64,000 nucleotides of DNA from a virus. The translations under genes and the position numbers were made by a program. Each line of letters starts with the position of its first letter. The first letter of the stretch is position 1. A model generated the notes under the pieces. That model searched no databases. It was not told where the DNA came from and saw nothing but the letters and a program-made list of their open reading frames with translations. The DNA is taken from the IMG/VR virus record IMGVR_UViG_3300027503_000019, positions 1-64,000 of that record, one strand, 5' to 3'. Shown one piece after another: positions 1-5,567 of this stretch.

Positions 1-111
1 GCGTTGCATGGCGGTGATCGCCAAATTGATGGTGACATCGGTATCCAACGCGCCTGTTTGTTTGAACTGGCGCACCATCTTGGTGATGGAGAGGTTGACA
101 GTAGTGCTCAT
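1..111 (-). CDS. Unknown protein, 5' part only
   Basis: ATG start at 111 on the minus strand, open to the window edge, so only the first 37 residues (MSTTVNLSITKMVRQ...) are visible. It begins one base after the stop of the upstream gene (113-469), so it belongs to the same leftward operon. The visible part is a plain soluble sequence with no motif I recognise. Confidence 0.6.
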   Translation of the reverse strand, partial: MSTTVNLSITKMVRQFKQTGALDTDVTINLAITAMQR

Positions 112-112
112 C

Positions 113-469
113 TTACACTTCTTTGAGGGTTTGGGTTGACTTGGTCTTTACGCTCAGCATCCACCTATCCGGTGACTTGGACAGGCATTTCAACCAGTCT
201 TGCACGGTGGGGATGTATCCGCAGTCCTCTGTTACGTGCTGCTCGCCTATCATCTTGACGGCCACGTACTCGCCGGATGAATTAAGGATGGCGTCGCCGA
301 ACAATGCGATAGCCCACTGAATGCCAGCGGAGTGGTGGCGCAGTGCTCGATGCGTCCAGTCTCCAGTATACTGCTTGGTCTCATCGAACCAGTCGTGTAT
401 ACGGATGTAGTCCTTCCAGTGGCCACCGAACTTCTTTGCCGATGATACGGCGTGCATGTATGGCGTCAT
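113..469 (-). CDS. DUF6915-like protein
   Basis: 118 residues from the ATG at 469; a longer reading from 538 is possible but its extra N-terminus is arginine-rich and looks non-coding. The sequence begins MTPYMHAVSSAKKFGG and continues with IHDWFDETK, HRALRHHSAGI and a C-terminal region with EDCGYIPTVQDWL. This order of motifs is what I know from DUF6915 proteins, a conserved phage/prophage family of unknown function. It lies 2 nt after the 472-822 gene in the left-arm minus operon. Family call is by recognition; function is not known. Confidence 0.75.
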   Translation of the reverse strand: MTPYMHAVSSAKKFGGHWKDYIRIHDWFDETKQYTGDWTHRALRHHSAGIQWAIALFGDAILNSSGEYVAVKMIGEQHVTEDCGYIPTVQDWLKCLSKSPDRWMLSVKTKSTQTLKEV

Positions 470-471
470 GG

Positions 472-822
472 CTACTCGGTTTCGTCGATGGTTACGCTGG
501 CCGTACCGAGGTCGTTGTATGCGGGTTGGTGGTACCACTCGGTGTGCGAGATGGTCATGTCGGTCAGGTCGAACTCGTAGTCGTCCCCATAGTCGGTGCC
601 GTCACCGCCCCCCGAATAGCACATGGCCTCGTCAGCCCACGTTGTTATCTCTTTAACGAGGGCTGTGTGGTCTGGCGTCATGTCTTTCCAGTTCACCTCA
701 TCGAGGTCCACTTCAAGGAACCCCTCGTCACTGCCCCCGGAGAAGCGGCATGTGAACTTGGCGACTCCAAGGCGCTTACACTCTTCGATGATCTTCTTTG
801 GGATGTTGCTCAGTTCTTTCAT
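472..822 (-). CDS. Acidic conserved phage protein (possibly DUF6878-like)
   Basis: 116 residues from the ATG at 822 (MKELSNIPKKII). The reading can be extended to 933, but that overlaps the upstream gene by about 100 nt and lacks a better start. The protein is strongly acidic, with a central FSGGSDEGFLEVDL segment and a GGGDGTDYGDDYEFDLT stretch before a C-terminal HTEWYHQ. These resemble small phage proteins grouped as DUF6878, but I hold that loosely. It starts 5 nt after the 827-1114 gene, so the two are probably co-transcribed. Confidence 0.7.
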   Translation of the reverse strand: MKELSNIPKKIIEECKRLGVAKFTCRFSGGSDEGFLEVDLDEVNWKDMTPDHTALVKEITTWADEAMCYSGGGDGTDYGDDYEFDLTDMTISHTEWYHQPAYNDLGTASVTIDETE

Positions 823-826
823 GTTG

Positions 827-1114
827 TTACAGTGTTTGGCAGAGTTCTTCTTCGAGTTCTTCGATGCTTGTGTTCTCGATATCATCGAGTTGTTCGTCCA
901 GTAGGTCAATGACCGGACGGAAAGACCCAGCATAGTACTGGTCCAATGGCCACTCTGGGAATACCAGCATGACGCCGTACTTGAGGTCGTAACCTATCTC
1001 CATGATGGTGTACACTTGGTCCTTTACGGGGCCGTGTGTTTTTTCTTTGGTTCGTGCATCTTGCCATCCGCCTTTGATGCACACCACACGCTGTCCTATT
1101 CTGAATGTACTCAT
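827..1114 (-). CDS. Small phage protein of unknown function
   Basis: 95 residues from the ATG at 1114. The first half has the look of a small beta-barrel protein common in phages (FRIGQRVVCI, then a glycine/proline turn, VYTIMEI and a FRPVIDL end); the last 20 residues are almost all acidic and probably form a charged tail. The start codon lies 2 nt downstream of the inverted repeat at 1117-1136, which would place that hairpin at the very 5' end of the message or just before it. No function can be assigned. Confidence 0.7.
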   Translation of the reverse strand: MSTFRIGQRVVCIKGGWQDARTKEKTHGPVKDQVYTIMEIGYDLKYGVMLVFPEWPLDQYYAGSFRPVIDLLDEQLDDIENTSIEELEEELCQTL

Positions 1115-1116
1115 GG

Positions 1117-1136
1117 CTTATTTCAGGTTGAAATAG
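1117..1136 (-). promoter_or_regulatory. Left-arm inverted repeat, copy 1
   Basis: Arms CTTATTTCA (1117-1125) and TGAAATAG (1129-1136) around a 3-nt centre GGT. One of four related inverted repeats in the left arm, each just upstream of a minus-strand gene. Could be a protein-binding operator, a phage-specific promoter element or an mRNA 5' hairpin. Confidence 0.6.
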
Positions 1137-1142
1137 TGATGA

Positions 1143-1526
1143 TCAGCTCCACTCTTGGATGGAGCTTACACAGCTGTTGTCGAGTAAGTACAGGTCGGCG
1201 ATACTATTCAATCGCTGGCGCAACTCATCAGCGTTGGACGAATCGTCGTGAGCGTTCTGCATTTTTTGGTAGAACTCGATAGCCCCGCATTCGTCCTTAT
1301 CGCTGAGTATAAGCTCAGCCTTGGCGTCGTCCCAAACTTTGTCGATACTGGAGTCCCATGACCTTGCGTCACACTTTATCGCCACCTCGTCGCTGAGCAG
1401 ACACCCCACTGCACACGATCGGCCATCGGGGGTGCGGTACAGGCAGGTGCTATAGTTTCTTGCCGCCTTTTTCTGTTCTGCCAGATGCTTGACTATGAAG
1501 TCGAAGGTTTCTTGAAGCGTTCTCAT
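1143..1526 (-). CDS. Conserved phage protein, cysteine-containing
   Basis: 127 residues, ATG at 1526. Begins with an amphipathic helix (TFDFIVKHLAEQKKAA) followed by CLYRTPDGRSCAVGCLLSDE, a combination I recognise from many small phage proteins of unknown function: a helix ending HL.Q, then C.YR..G..CAVGC. The C-terminal half is helical and acidic. It starts 12 nt after the 1539-1721 gene. No catalytic role is evident. Confidence 0.75.
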   Translation of the reverse strand: MRTLQETFDFIVKHLAEQKKAARNYSTCLYRTPDGRSCAVGCLLSDEVAIKCDARSWDSSIDKVWDDAKAELILSDKDECGAIEFYQKMQNAHDDSSNADELRQRLNSIADLYLLDNSCVSSIQEWS

Positions 1527-1538
1527 GGTTACTTGGTT

Positions 1539-1721
1539 TTACTTTTTGTAGTGGTGTCGGATCAGTTCTGCTGTATCCGCGTTCCGCTTGTCTATTTGGC
1601 ACTGGCTATGTGCCGTAAACAGGCTTGTGTAATACTCCGGCGTTTTGCCGTACTTGGCTGTCCGCTCCTTCGCTGATGGGATCAGCTCTATTTTCTTTCC
1701 ACAAATGGTGCAGTTTGCCAT
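1539..1721 (-). CDS. Small zinc-ribbon-like protein
   Basis: 60 residues from the ATG at 1721. Starts MANCTICGKKIELIP, a CxxC knuckle, with a second cysteine plus histidine at HSQCQ that could complete a zinc site. The C-terminus is basic and helical. The longer open frame to 1814 would overlap the upstream gene, so the shorter start is preferred. Function unknown. Confidence 0.65.
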   Translation of the reverse strand: MANCTICGKKIELIPSAKERTAKYGKTPEYYTSLFTAHSQCQIDKRNADTAELIRHHYKK

Positions 1722-1728
1722 GGTGGTC

Positions 1729-1989
1729 TTAGTGTTTGAAGGTGCGGGAGAAGAGGACGTTGTCCACCCATTGCACTTCGCTCTCCATGCCCTCGGTGAT
1801 GCGCTTGTACGCATTCATAACGACCTCGTCATGGAATACGGTGACAGACAGCTGCATGTTGTCGCGCTCGAAGTAGGCCACTCTCATTAGCGGGCCGCTT
1901 CCGTCGTCTGCGCAGGTAGTTCGAAAGTCCACGCCTTGGTCGAACATATCCTGAAGGATGGTGGCCAGTTTGTTCAGGTTCGTTTCCAT
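1729..1989 (-). CDS. Unknown small protein
   Basis: 86 residues, ATG at 1989 (METNLNKLATILQDMFDQG). Soluble, mixed alpha/beta, no motif recognised. It is the first gene after a strong terminator (2067-2092) and lies about 30 nt downstream of inverted repeat copy 2, so it probably begins its own transcript, which then continues into 1539-1721 and 1143-1526. Confidence 0.65.
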   Translation of the reverse strand: METNLNKLATILQDMFDQGVDFRTTCADDGSGPLMRVAYFERDNMQLSVTVFHDEVVMNAYKRITEGMESEVQWVDNVLFSRTFKH

Positions 1990-2019
1990 CGTTGTTCTTG
2001 TTTGGTATTTTAACTTGCT

Positions 2020-2040
2020 CTTATTTCACGTTGAAATAAG
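2020..2040 (-). promoter_or_regulatory. Left-arm inverted repeat, copy 2 (perfect)
   Basis: Perfect 9-bp arms, CTTATTTCA and TGAAATAAG, with CGT between them. It sits between the terminator at 2067-2092 and the gene starting at 1989. No TAnnTTTG promoter is visible in this gap, so the repeat itself may mark the promoter or operator. Confidence 0.7.
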
Positions 2041-2066
2041 CGAATTAAACAGATGCGATAGGGCAC

Positions 2067-2092
2067 AAAAAAACCCACGCTGTAAACGTGGG
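2067..2092 (-). terminator. Rho-independent terminator
   Basis: Stem CCCACG/CGTGGG with a 7-nt loop. Read on the minus strand it is followed by seven T residues (2073-2067). It ends the transcript of the gene at 2116-2508. Confidence 0.85.
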
Positions 2093-2115
2093 TCAATTTG
2101 CTTATGGTGTGTACG

Positions 2116-2508
2116 TCAGCGTGACATAGCGATGCGAAGGAAGTACTTGTGCCGTCTGTATTGAGCGGGTGACATTTTACCTATGCGTGTACGTTTACGC
2201 ATAGCTCGCGGAGAAAGATCGTGGCCCTTTTTCTCGTCAGTGCAGAACCCGTCTATGGCTGCACCGGAAATAGTAGGCCATGCGTTCCCCTTTTCCCCAA
2301 AGGGCACGTTCATTGATAGCTGTGCTGGAGAGGTATCGACCACAAGGTCAGCACCGCAACAGGTACACCGTCCGATCGCTTTGTATCGGAACAGTGGGAT
2401 GTGCGCCGACTCTTTCGTTCGGCGCAGTTCTACGTTATGTCCACGTTCAATGGCGAGATCGATCGCTTCATTGATCAGATCTCGCGCTGTTCTACGTTCT
2501 GTGCTCAT
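2116..2508 (-). CDS. Unknown protein with CxxC motif
   Basis: 130 residues, ATG at 2508. N-terminal helix (ARDLINEAIDLAIERGHNVEL), a central RCTCCGADLVV segment that may bind metal or form a small ribbon with a later cysteine (GFCTDE), and a very basic C-terminus rich in R, K and H. The basic tail suggests nucleic-acid contact, but this is inference. It is a single-gene unit: inverted repeat copy 3 upstream and a terminator directly downstream. Confidence 0.65.
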   Translation of the reverse strand: MSTERRTARDLINEAIDLAIERGHNVELRRTKESAHIPLFRYKAIGRCTCCGADLVVDTSPAQLSMNVPFGEKGNAWPTISGAAIDGFCTDEKKGHDLSPRAMRKRTRIGKMSPAQYRRHKYFLRIAMSR

Positions 2509-2540
2509 GCGTTCGCAGGTTTCTACGTTAGGTCAATTTT

Positions 2541-2560
2541 CTTATTTCAGGCGAAATAAG
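2541..2560 (-). promoter_or_regulatory. Left-arm inverted repeat, copy 3
   Basis: Arms CTTATTTC and GAAATAAG around AGGC. Placed 33 nt upstream of the start at 2508 and just downstream of the terminator at 2564-2596, the same arrangement as copy 2. Confidence 0.65.
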
Positions 2561-2563
2561 GGG

Positions 2564-2596
2564 AAAAAGAAAAGGCCCCCCGATATGGGGGGGCCT
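2564..2596 (-). terminator. Rho-independent terminator
   Basis: GC-rich stem AGGCCCCC/GGGGGCCT with a short loop. On the minus strand it is followed by TTTTCTTTTT. It lies 4 nt beyond the stop of the 2601-3164 gene. Confidence 0.9.
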
Positions 2597-2600
2597 CTCT

Positions 2601-3164
2601 TCATGCCTCTACTGGCTGCGCTTCCAACTGCGCGGCTTGCGCTTCTAACTTTGCGGCCTCTTCACGGAGTTCGTTCGCCCGTTCACGCATGGCGACCGGG
2701 TCACCTTCGCATGACGTGCGGACAAGTGCAAGGCCGGTCACCGCCAGCTCGGGAGCGGATCCGTATTTTTCAGCCGCTTCCTTGGCTACGTTCGTTCCCC
2801 ATTGGGCCACAGTCCGACCTTTGCGACCTCCACCTTTGGCGCGGACTTTCAGGTCCAACGAACGTAGGGCTCGCGTGCATTGCACCGTAGTGAGGCCCGC
2901 GTCTTTCAGCGCGGCCAAAAGGAACGGTCCGAACTGTTCGCGGTCCACCGTTGGGTGCGTTGCGTGCAAGCTTTGCAGTACCTTTGCCGCTTCGCTGTTC
3001 AACGCTTTCTGTCCGCGTTCGTCCGCTTCCTTGCGTTCAGCTGCGATGCCATCGGCCACCCCTACGGCGAATGCTGTAAGGCCCTTTAGTAGGGCCTTGT
3101 CGGCGTCCGTAGGTTTGAACTTTGCCACCTTTGCGCCTTTGGCGCTCTTTACTTGCTTTGCCAT
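2601..3164 (-). CDS. Basic alanine-rich protein of unknown function
   Basis: 187 residues from the ATG at 3164 (MAKQVKSAKGAKVAKF). The frame stays open to 3308 with a TTG, but that would place inverted repeat copy 4 inside the gene, whereas the other copies lie upstream of starts. The N-terminus is lysine-rich; a central KVRAKGGGRKGRTVAQWG patch and a long alanine/glutamate coiled-coil C-terminus follow. The basic patches suggest DNA or RNA binding (inference). It is the first gene of the leftward arm, behind two TAnnTTTG promoter elements, and has its own terminator. Confidence 0.65.
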   Translation of the reverse strand: MAKQVKSAKGAKVAKFKPTDADKALLKGLTAFAVGVADGIAAERKEADERGQKALNSEAAKVLQSLHATHPTVDREQFGPFLLAALKDAGLTTVQCTRALRSLDLKVRAKGGGRKGRTVAQWGTNVAKEAAEKYGSAPELAVTGLALVRTSCEGDPVAMRERANELREEAAKLEAQAAQLEAQPVEA

Positions 3165-3196
3165 TGTTTTTCTGGTTTGTGGGCCTTCGCGGCCCG

Positions 3197-3215
3197 TTGT
3201 TTCAAGTTGAAATAA
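3197..3215 (-). promoter_or_regulatory. Left-arm inverted repeat, copy 4
   Basis: Arms TTGTTTCA and TGAAATAA with AGT between; one G:T-type mismatch relative to the other copies. About 33 nt upstream of the start at 3164. Confidence 0.55.
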
Positions 3216-3341
3216 GGCGTTCCGTTCACGAAAGGACATAGTTAGTCCGTTAGGACGTATCCTTTCATTTTTCGGATCGTTGCTACGTGCGCCCTGTAGC
3301 TTTGTCAAAGTATCGGCACCGCGTCCCCGTGCCTAACGATA

Positions 3342-3349
3342 CAAAGATA
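3342..3349 (-). promoter_or_regulatory. Bacteroidota-type promoter (-7 element)
   Basis: Minus-strand TATCTTTG, with a TTTG (complement of 3372-3375) 22 nt upstream as the -33 element. Would start a transcript near 3336 with a 170-nt leader before the gene at 3164. Confidence 0.6.
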
Positions 3350-3390
3350 GTCAAAGAATAGATAAATGCAACAAAGATGTGCCCTATATA

Positions 3391-3398
3391 CAAAAATA
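3391..3398 (-). promoter_or_regulatory. Possible second promoter (-7 element)
   Basis: Minus-strand TATTTTTG in a very AT-rich stretch (about 3380-3415). No clear -33 element. It could be a tandem promoter for the left arm or a chance match in AT-rich DNA. Confidence 0.35.
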
Positions 3399-3570
3399 TA
3401 ATATATGCAAGATAGATGTGATTAACGGTTGGATGTGGGACGAACGGTTAACCGCCCTCACGTGTACGCGTAGACGCAACTTGGTTGCATCTTGTTAGTG
3501 TGGGGCTATGTTCACGGGATATGGTAATTCCCCAACTTTCAGAAATTATTGAAAGTTCTGAACTTCCCAT

Positions 3571-3678
3571 ATGGAAACGATGGAAACGATATTTCCCTCA
3601 AAACGTTTCCTATGTACCCGTTCCATGGAAAATGATGCACCGGGCAAATGTCACCAACGTATTATATCCCATGGAAAC
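3571..3678. repeat. ATGGAAAC repeat cluster (iteron-like)
   Basis: ATGGAAACG at 3571 and again at 3580, an inverted CGTTTCC at 3604, ATGGAAAA at 3625 and ATGGAAAC at 3671. Five related units in 108 bp of non-coding DNA suggest a protein-binding array. Confidence 0.5.
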
Positions 3679-3964
3679 TATTTGGGTCCCCTTTTGTTCT
3701 CCTGTGGAGCGCAGCAGCAGCGAGACTTTCCGGTGAAGGGGTGTGGGGGTGGGTATGGAGGGGGAGGGTCCCCTGTACCCAGATTTTCAGAAAATTGGTT
3801 TATTGGCCCCCTTACGCTCTCTGAGATTATACCATCATGTGTTGCCCTTGTCCTGAAACTGGTAGGGTCCCCTATTCTTGGCTCATTCCTGCCTCTGTGG
3901 GCGACTTTCTCCTTTTGGGTGGTAGTAGGGGGTGTTTTGGGTTGCGTTCGTGCGTCCAAGGGCT

Positions 3965-3972
3965 TATTTTTG
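3965..3972 (+). promoter_or_regulatory. Promoter of the HTH gene
   Basis: TATTTTTG, with GTTG 20 nt upstream (3941-3944) as a -33 element. Only 4 nt separate it from the ATG at 3977, so the transcript would be leaderless or nearly so. Confidence 0.7.
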
Positions 3973-3976
3973 CCTT

Positions 3977-4300
3977 ATGGCAGCAAAAGCAACTTTTAGT
4001 GGTCAGGAGTTGGTGGACGAGTATTCTTCTCTTCAGGAGCGTTCTGGTGGGGATAGGCTACGTAGGAGACGGGAGTCTCTGTTCTCTGTGGAAGAGATGG
4101 CTGAGCTTATGGGTGTGTCTGTCTCTGTAGTAGAGGAGCTGGAGAGGTCTTTCTTGACCACTGAGCAGAGGAGGTACTTGAATGTGCTTCGGTATACCTA
4201 TGGGTTCTACCCTATACGGTTAAAGAGGGTTCGTAGGGTAATGGATAGTGGGGAAGTGGCTATTGTCTCTCCGCGAGACCCAGATAACGATACCGAGTAA
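3977..4300 (+). CDS. HTH (Xre-like) transcriptional regulator
   Basis: 107 residues from the ATG at 3977, chosen because the promoter element ends 4 nt before it. An arginine-rich segment (GGDRLRRRRES) leads into LFSVEEMAELMGVSVSVVEELE, which has the spacing of a helix-turn-helix: helix 2 EEMAELMG, turn, recognition helix VSVVEELE. The rest is basic. It probably binds DNA as a phage regulator; the repeats directly upstream are candidate targets (inference). It is the only plus-strand gene in the first 6 kb and points toward the tRNA cluster. No lysogeny genes accompany it, so a CI-type repressor role is not implied. Confidence 0.75.
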   Translation: MAAKATFSGQELVDEYSSLQERSGGDRLRRRRESLFSVEEMAELMGVSVSVVEELERSFLTTEQRRYLNVLRYTYGFYPIRLKRVRRVMDSGEVAIVSPRDPDNDTE

Positions 4301-4321
4301 GTTACTTGGTGGTCTAATTTG

Positions 4322-4393
4322 TCTGCAACGAAGGACTCGAACCCTCATTTCCGGGTTCGTAGCCCGGCGTGCTATCCATTGCACCAGTCGCAG
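4322..4393 (-). tRNA. tRNA-Arg(ACG)
   Basis: Complete cloverleaf: 7-bp acceptor CTGCGAC/GTTGCAG, D arm GTGC/GCAC, anticodon stem CCGGG/CCCGG with loop CTACGAA (anticodon ACG), T arm with TTCGAGT. No encoded CCA. Confidence 0.95.
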
Positions 4394-4397
4394 AGTG

Positions 4398-4468
4398 TTG
4401 TCGGTCGTGGACTCGAACCACGATACTCTCCTTCAAAGGGAGATGTCCTGCCATTAGACGAACCGACA
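4398..4468 (-). tRNA. tRNA-Gln(TTG)
   Basis: Acceptor TGTCGGT/ACCGACA, anticodon stem TCTCC/GGAGA with loop CTTTGAA (anticodon TTG), T stem CGTGG/CCACG with TTCGAGT. No encoded CCA. Only 4 nt from tRNA-Arg. Confidence 0.95.
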
Positions 4469-4471
4469 ATA

Positions 4472-4543
4472 GGTGTTGGATGGGATTCGAACCCACGACA
4501 ACTGCCGTCACAAGGCAGCGCTCTACCGCTGAGCTACCAACAC
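4472..4543 (-). tRNA. tRNA-His(GTG)
   Basis: Acceptor GTGTTGG/CCAACAC, D stem GCTC/GAGC, anticodon stem CTGCC/GGCAG with loop TTGTGAC (anticodon GTG), discriminator C as expected for His. The base before position 1 is T rather than the usual encoded G. No encoded CCA. Confidence 0.95.
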
Positions 4544-4545
4544 AG

Positions 4546-4619
4546 TCAGGGAGACAGGATTTGAACCTGCGACTACTCGCTTCCAAGGCGAGGCTTCTAC
4601 CGGGCTGAACTACTCCCTG
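4546..4619 (-). tRNA. tRNA-Pro(TGG)
   Basis: Acceptor CAGGGAG/CTCCCTG, anticodon stem CTCGC/GCGAG with loop CTTGGAA (anticodon TGG), T stem GCAGG/CCTGT with TTCAAAT, discriminator A. No encoded CCA. Confidence 0.95.
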
Positions 4620-4626
4620 AAGATCT

Positions 4627-4711
4627 TGGTACGCTGTGAGAGACTCGAACTCCCATGCCTCGCGGCTCTGGTTTCTAAGACCAGTGTGTCTACCAATTCC
4701 ACCAACAGCGC
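4627..4711 (-). tRNA. tRNA-Leu(TAG) with encoded CCA
   Basis: Acceptor GCGCTGT/ACAGCGT, anticodon stem CTGGT/ACCAG with loop CTTAGAA (anticodon TAG), a long class II variable arm and TTCGAGT T loop. It ends in A plus CCA (4629-4627), the only one of the five with CCA in the DNA. First tRNA behind the promoter. Confidence 0.95.
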
Positions 4712-4780
4712 ATAGTGACTCAGGCCCGCTGATGGGGTCGGAGTCGTGGCTGTCGATGAAGTAGAAGTGTCATTGCGATG

Positions 4781-4788
4781 CAAATATA
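4781..4788 (-). promoter_or_regulatory. Promoter of the tRNA cluster
   Basis: Minus-strand TATATTTG, about 70 nt upstream of tRNA-Leu and downstream of the terminator at 4811-4843. The five tRNAs therefore look like one separate transcript. Confidence 0.65.
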
Positions 4789-4810
4789 CAACAAGTTCGT
4801 CAGTAAACAG

Positions 4811-4843
4811 AAAAGCCACCAAGGAGAATTCCTCAGTGGCCTT
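4811..4843 (-). terminator. Rho-independent terminator
   Basis: Imperfect hairpin with outer arms GCCAC/GTGGC and inner AGGA/TCCT. On the minus strand it is followed by TTTTC. It ends the small-gene operon that starts near 6105. Confidence 0.75.
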
Positions 4844-4873
4844 TCGCGACCGCGCTTTGGGGATTCGCTTACT

Positions 4874-5083
4874 TTATGCAGTTGCGAGCTTCACTGCCCA
4901 CATGGCCGCTTCTTCGTAAGCTGTCTGTGCGAGGGCCGCAAGGCGAGGGTCTTTGCTTTTCAGTTCTTCACAGATGTTGATCAGCTGCGCCGTGAGACGC
5001 TTGATGCTGTCCACTTCCGAGCTGCCAGAGGCGTTAAAGCTCACTCGCACTCGATATTCTCCGATTGATTGCTCTTCGTTCAT
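4874..5083 (-). CDS. acb2: Acb2/Tad1-like hairpin protein (cyclic nucleotide sponge)
   Basis: 69 residues from the ATG at 5083, whose ATGA overlaps the stop of the upstream gene; a GTG at 5119 is less likely. Sequence order: IGEYRVRVSFN at residues 7-17, an amphipathic helix SIKRLTAQLINICEEL (26-41), a short turn with DPRLAALAQT, and EEAAMWAVKLATA (57-69). This helix-turn-helix hairpin with a terminal AMWAVK..T is how I know the Acb2/Tad1 hairpin family. Members of that family bind cyclic oligonucleotide or gcADPR-type signals and so block CBASS or Thoeris signalling. It is the last gene of a five-gene coupled operon before a terminator. Family call from motif recognition; which ligand it binds is unknown. 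Confidence 0.82.
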   Translation of the reverse strand: MNEEQSIGEYRVRVSFNASGSSEVDSIKRLTAQLINICEELKSKDPRLAALAQTAYEEAAMWAVKLATA

Positions 5084-5319
5084 TGTTGTTTGGTTGTTGG
5101 TTTTGGTGTTACTGGCCACATGATCGGCTCATACCCAGTAGGATATGCCGGACGACGGCCATGGGTGAAGTACGTATTGCCCTTCAGGTAAGCCTTCAGG
5201 CGACGCTGCTCATGGCCGCGCTCCCACCTGTCCTTTTGGTATGTCTCACTTCCCGGGTCAAGGGCCTTGTGGCTCGGAAGTGTTCCGGGATAAAGCCTTG
5301 CTTGTTTTTCTTCACTCAT
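5080..5319 (-). CDS. Unknown small basic protein
   Basis: 79 residues, ATG at 5319. Rich in R, K, Y and P (KDRWERGHEQRRLKAYLKG in the middle), with no motif I recognise. Its start overlaps the previous stop as ATGAGTGA, and its stop overlaps the start of the Acb2-like gene as ATGA, so translation of the three is probably coupled. Position next to a likely anti-defence gene makes a counter-defence role possible, but nothing in the sequence shows it. Confidence 0.7.
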   Translation of the reverse strand: MSEEKQARLYPGTLPSHKALDPGSETYQKDRWERGHEQRRLKAYLKGNTYFTHGRRPAYPTGYEPIMWPVTPKPTTKQQ

Positions 5320-5560
5320 TGTTGCTTGGTTTTTGTCTTGCTTGTAGCTTCTTCCTCTTCTCCTCGCATGGCCCGCATGGCTTCTTTGCTGCAGACTTCA
5401 GGATGAGCTCTCCTTTGGTGATCAGGTCCTCGTAGTGCTTTCTGATTGCGCCGGAGAGTTCGTATGGGTCTCGCCCATTCTTGTATGCGTCAAGGACAAT
5501 CGCATACAGATCATCATCGCTCAGAAGAGGCTTTCGATTTGTTTTATTACTCATGGTCAT
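5312..5560 (-). CDS. Paralogue of the 55881-56150 protein, zinc ribbon lost
   Basis: 82 residues from the ATG at 5560 (MTMSN; MSN at 5554 is an alternative). It shares RKPLLSDxD, DAYK, ELxG, IRxHYExLIT and GxL in the same order with the protein at 55881-56150. Where the other copy has a C-terminal zinc ribbon, this one has only KPCGPCEEKRKK and a lysine-rich tail. The bases around the start are also nearly identical in the two genes. This domain occurs in many phage small proteins of unknown function. Confidence 0.75.
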   Translation of the reverse strand: MTMSNKTNRKPLLSDDDLYAIVLDAYKNGRDPYELSGAIRKHYEDLITKGELILKSAAKKPCGPCEEKRKKLQARQKPSNNE

Positions 5561-5567
5561 CTGTGGA

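Larger units (their letters stand above)
3165..3976. other. Non-coding control region between left arm and HTH gene
   Basis: About 800 bp with no convincing gene; open frames here lack recognisable protein features and are interrupted by G-runs. From left to right it holds inverted repeat copy 4, two minus-strand promoter elements, an AT-rich stretch, an inverted repeat AACTTTC/GAAAGTT (3534-3540, 3551-3557), the ATGGAAAC repeat cluster, a G-rich tract around 3738-3772 and the promoter of the HTH gene. The combination suits an early control region or replication origin. Confidence 0.6.

Noticed and set aside
1117-3215. The four left-arm inverted repeats as a CRISPR or attC array
   Set aside because: Repeats are 700-1000 bp apart with genes between them, lack uniform spacers and have a 3-nt centre unlike attC loops.
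3571-3999. 142-residue plus-strand frame over the repeat region
   Set aside because: Translates repeats and G-runs; overlaps the HTH gene in another frame and crosses its promoter.
4314-4608. Several open frames across 4314-4608 on both strands
   Set aside because: They run through four tRNA genes and encode tRNA-derived peptides such as repeated S-N-P/R-x-L-P words.
4712-4780. 17-codon leader peptide after the tRNA promoter
   Set aside because: An ATG lies 7 nt after the -7 element, but the arginine/proline-rich 17-residue frame is more likely tRNA precursor leader with a chance ATG.
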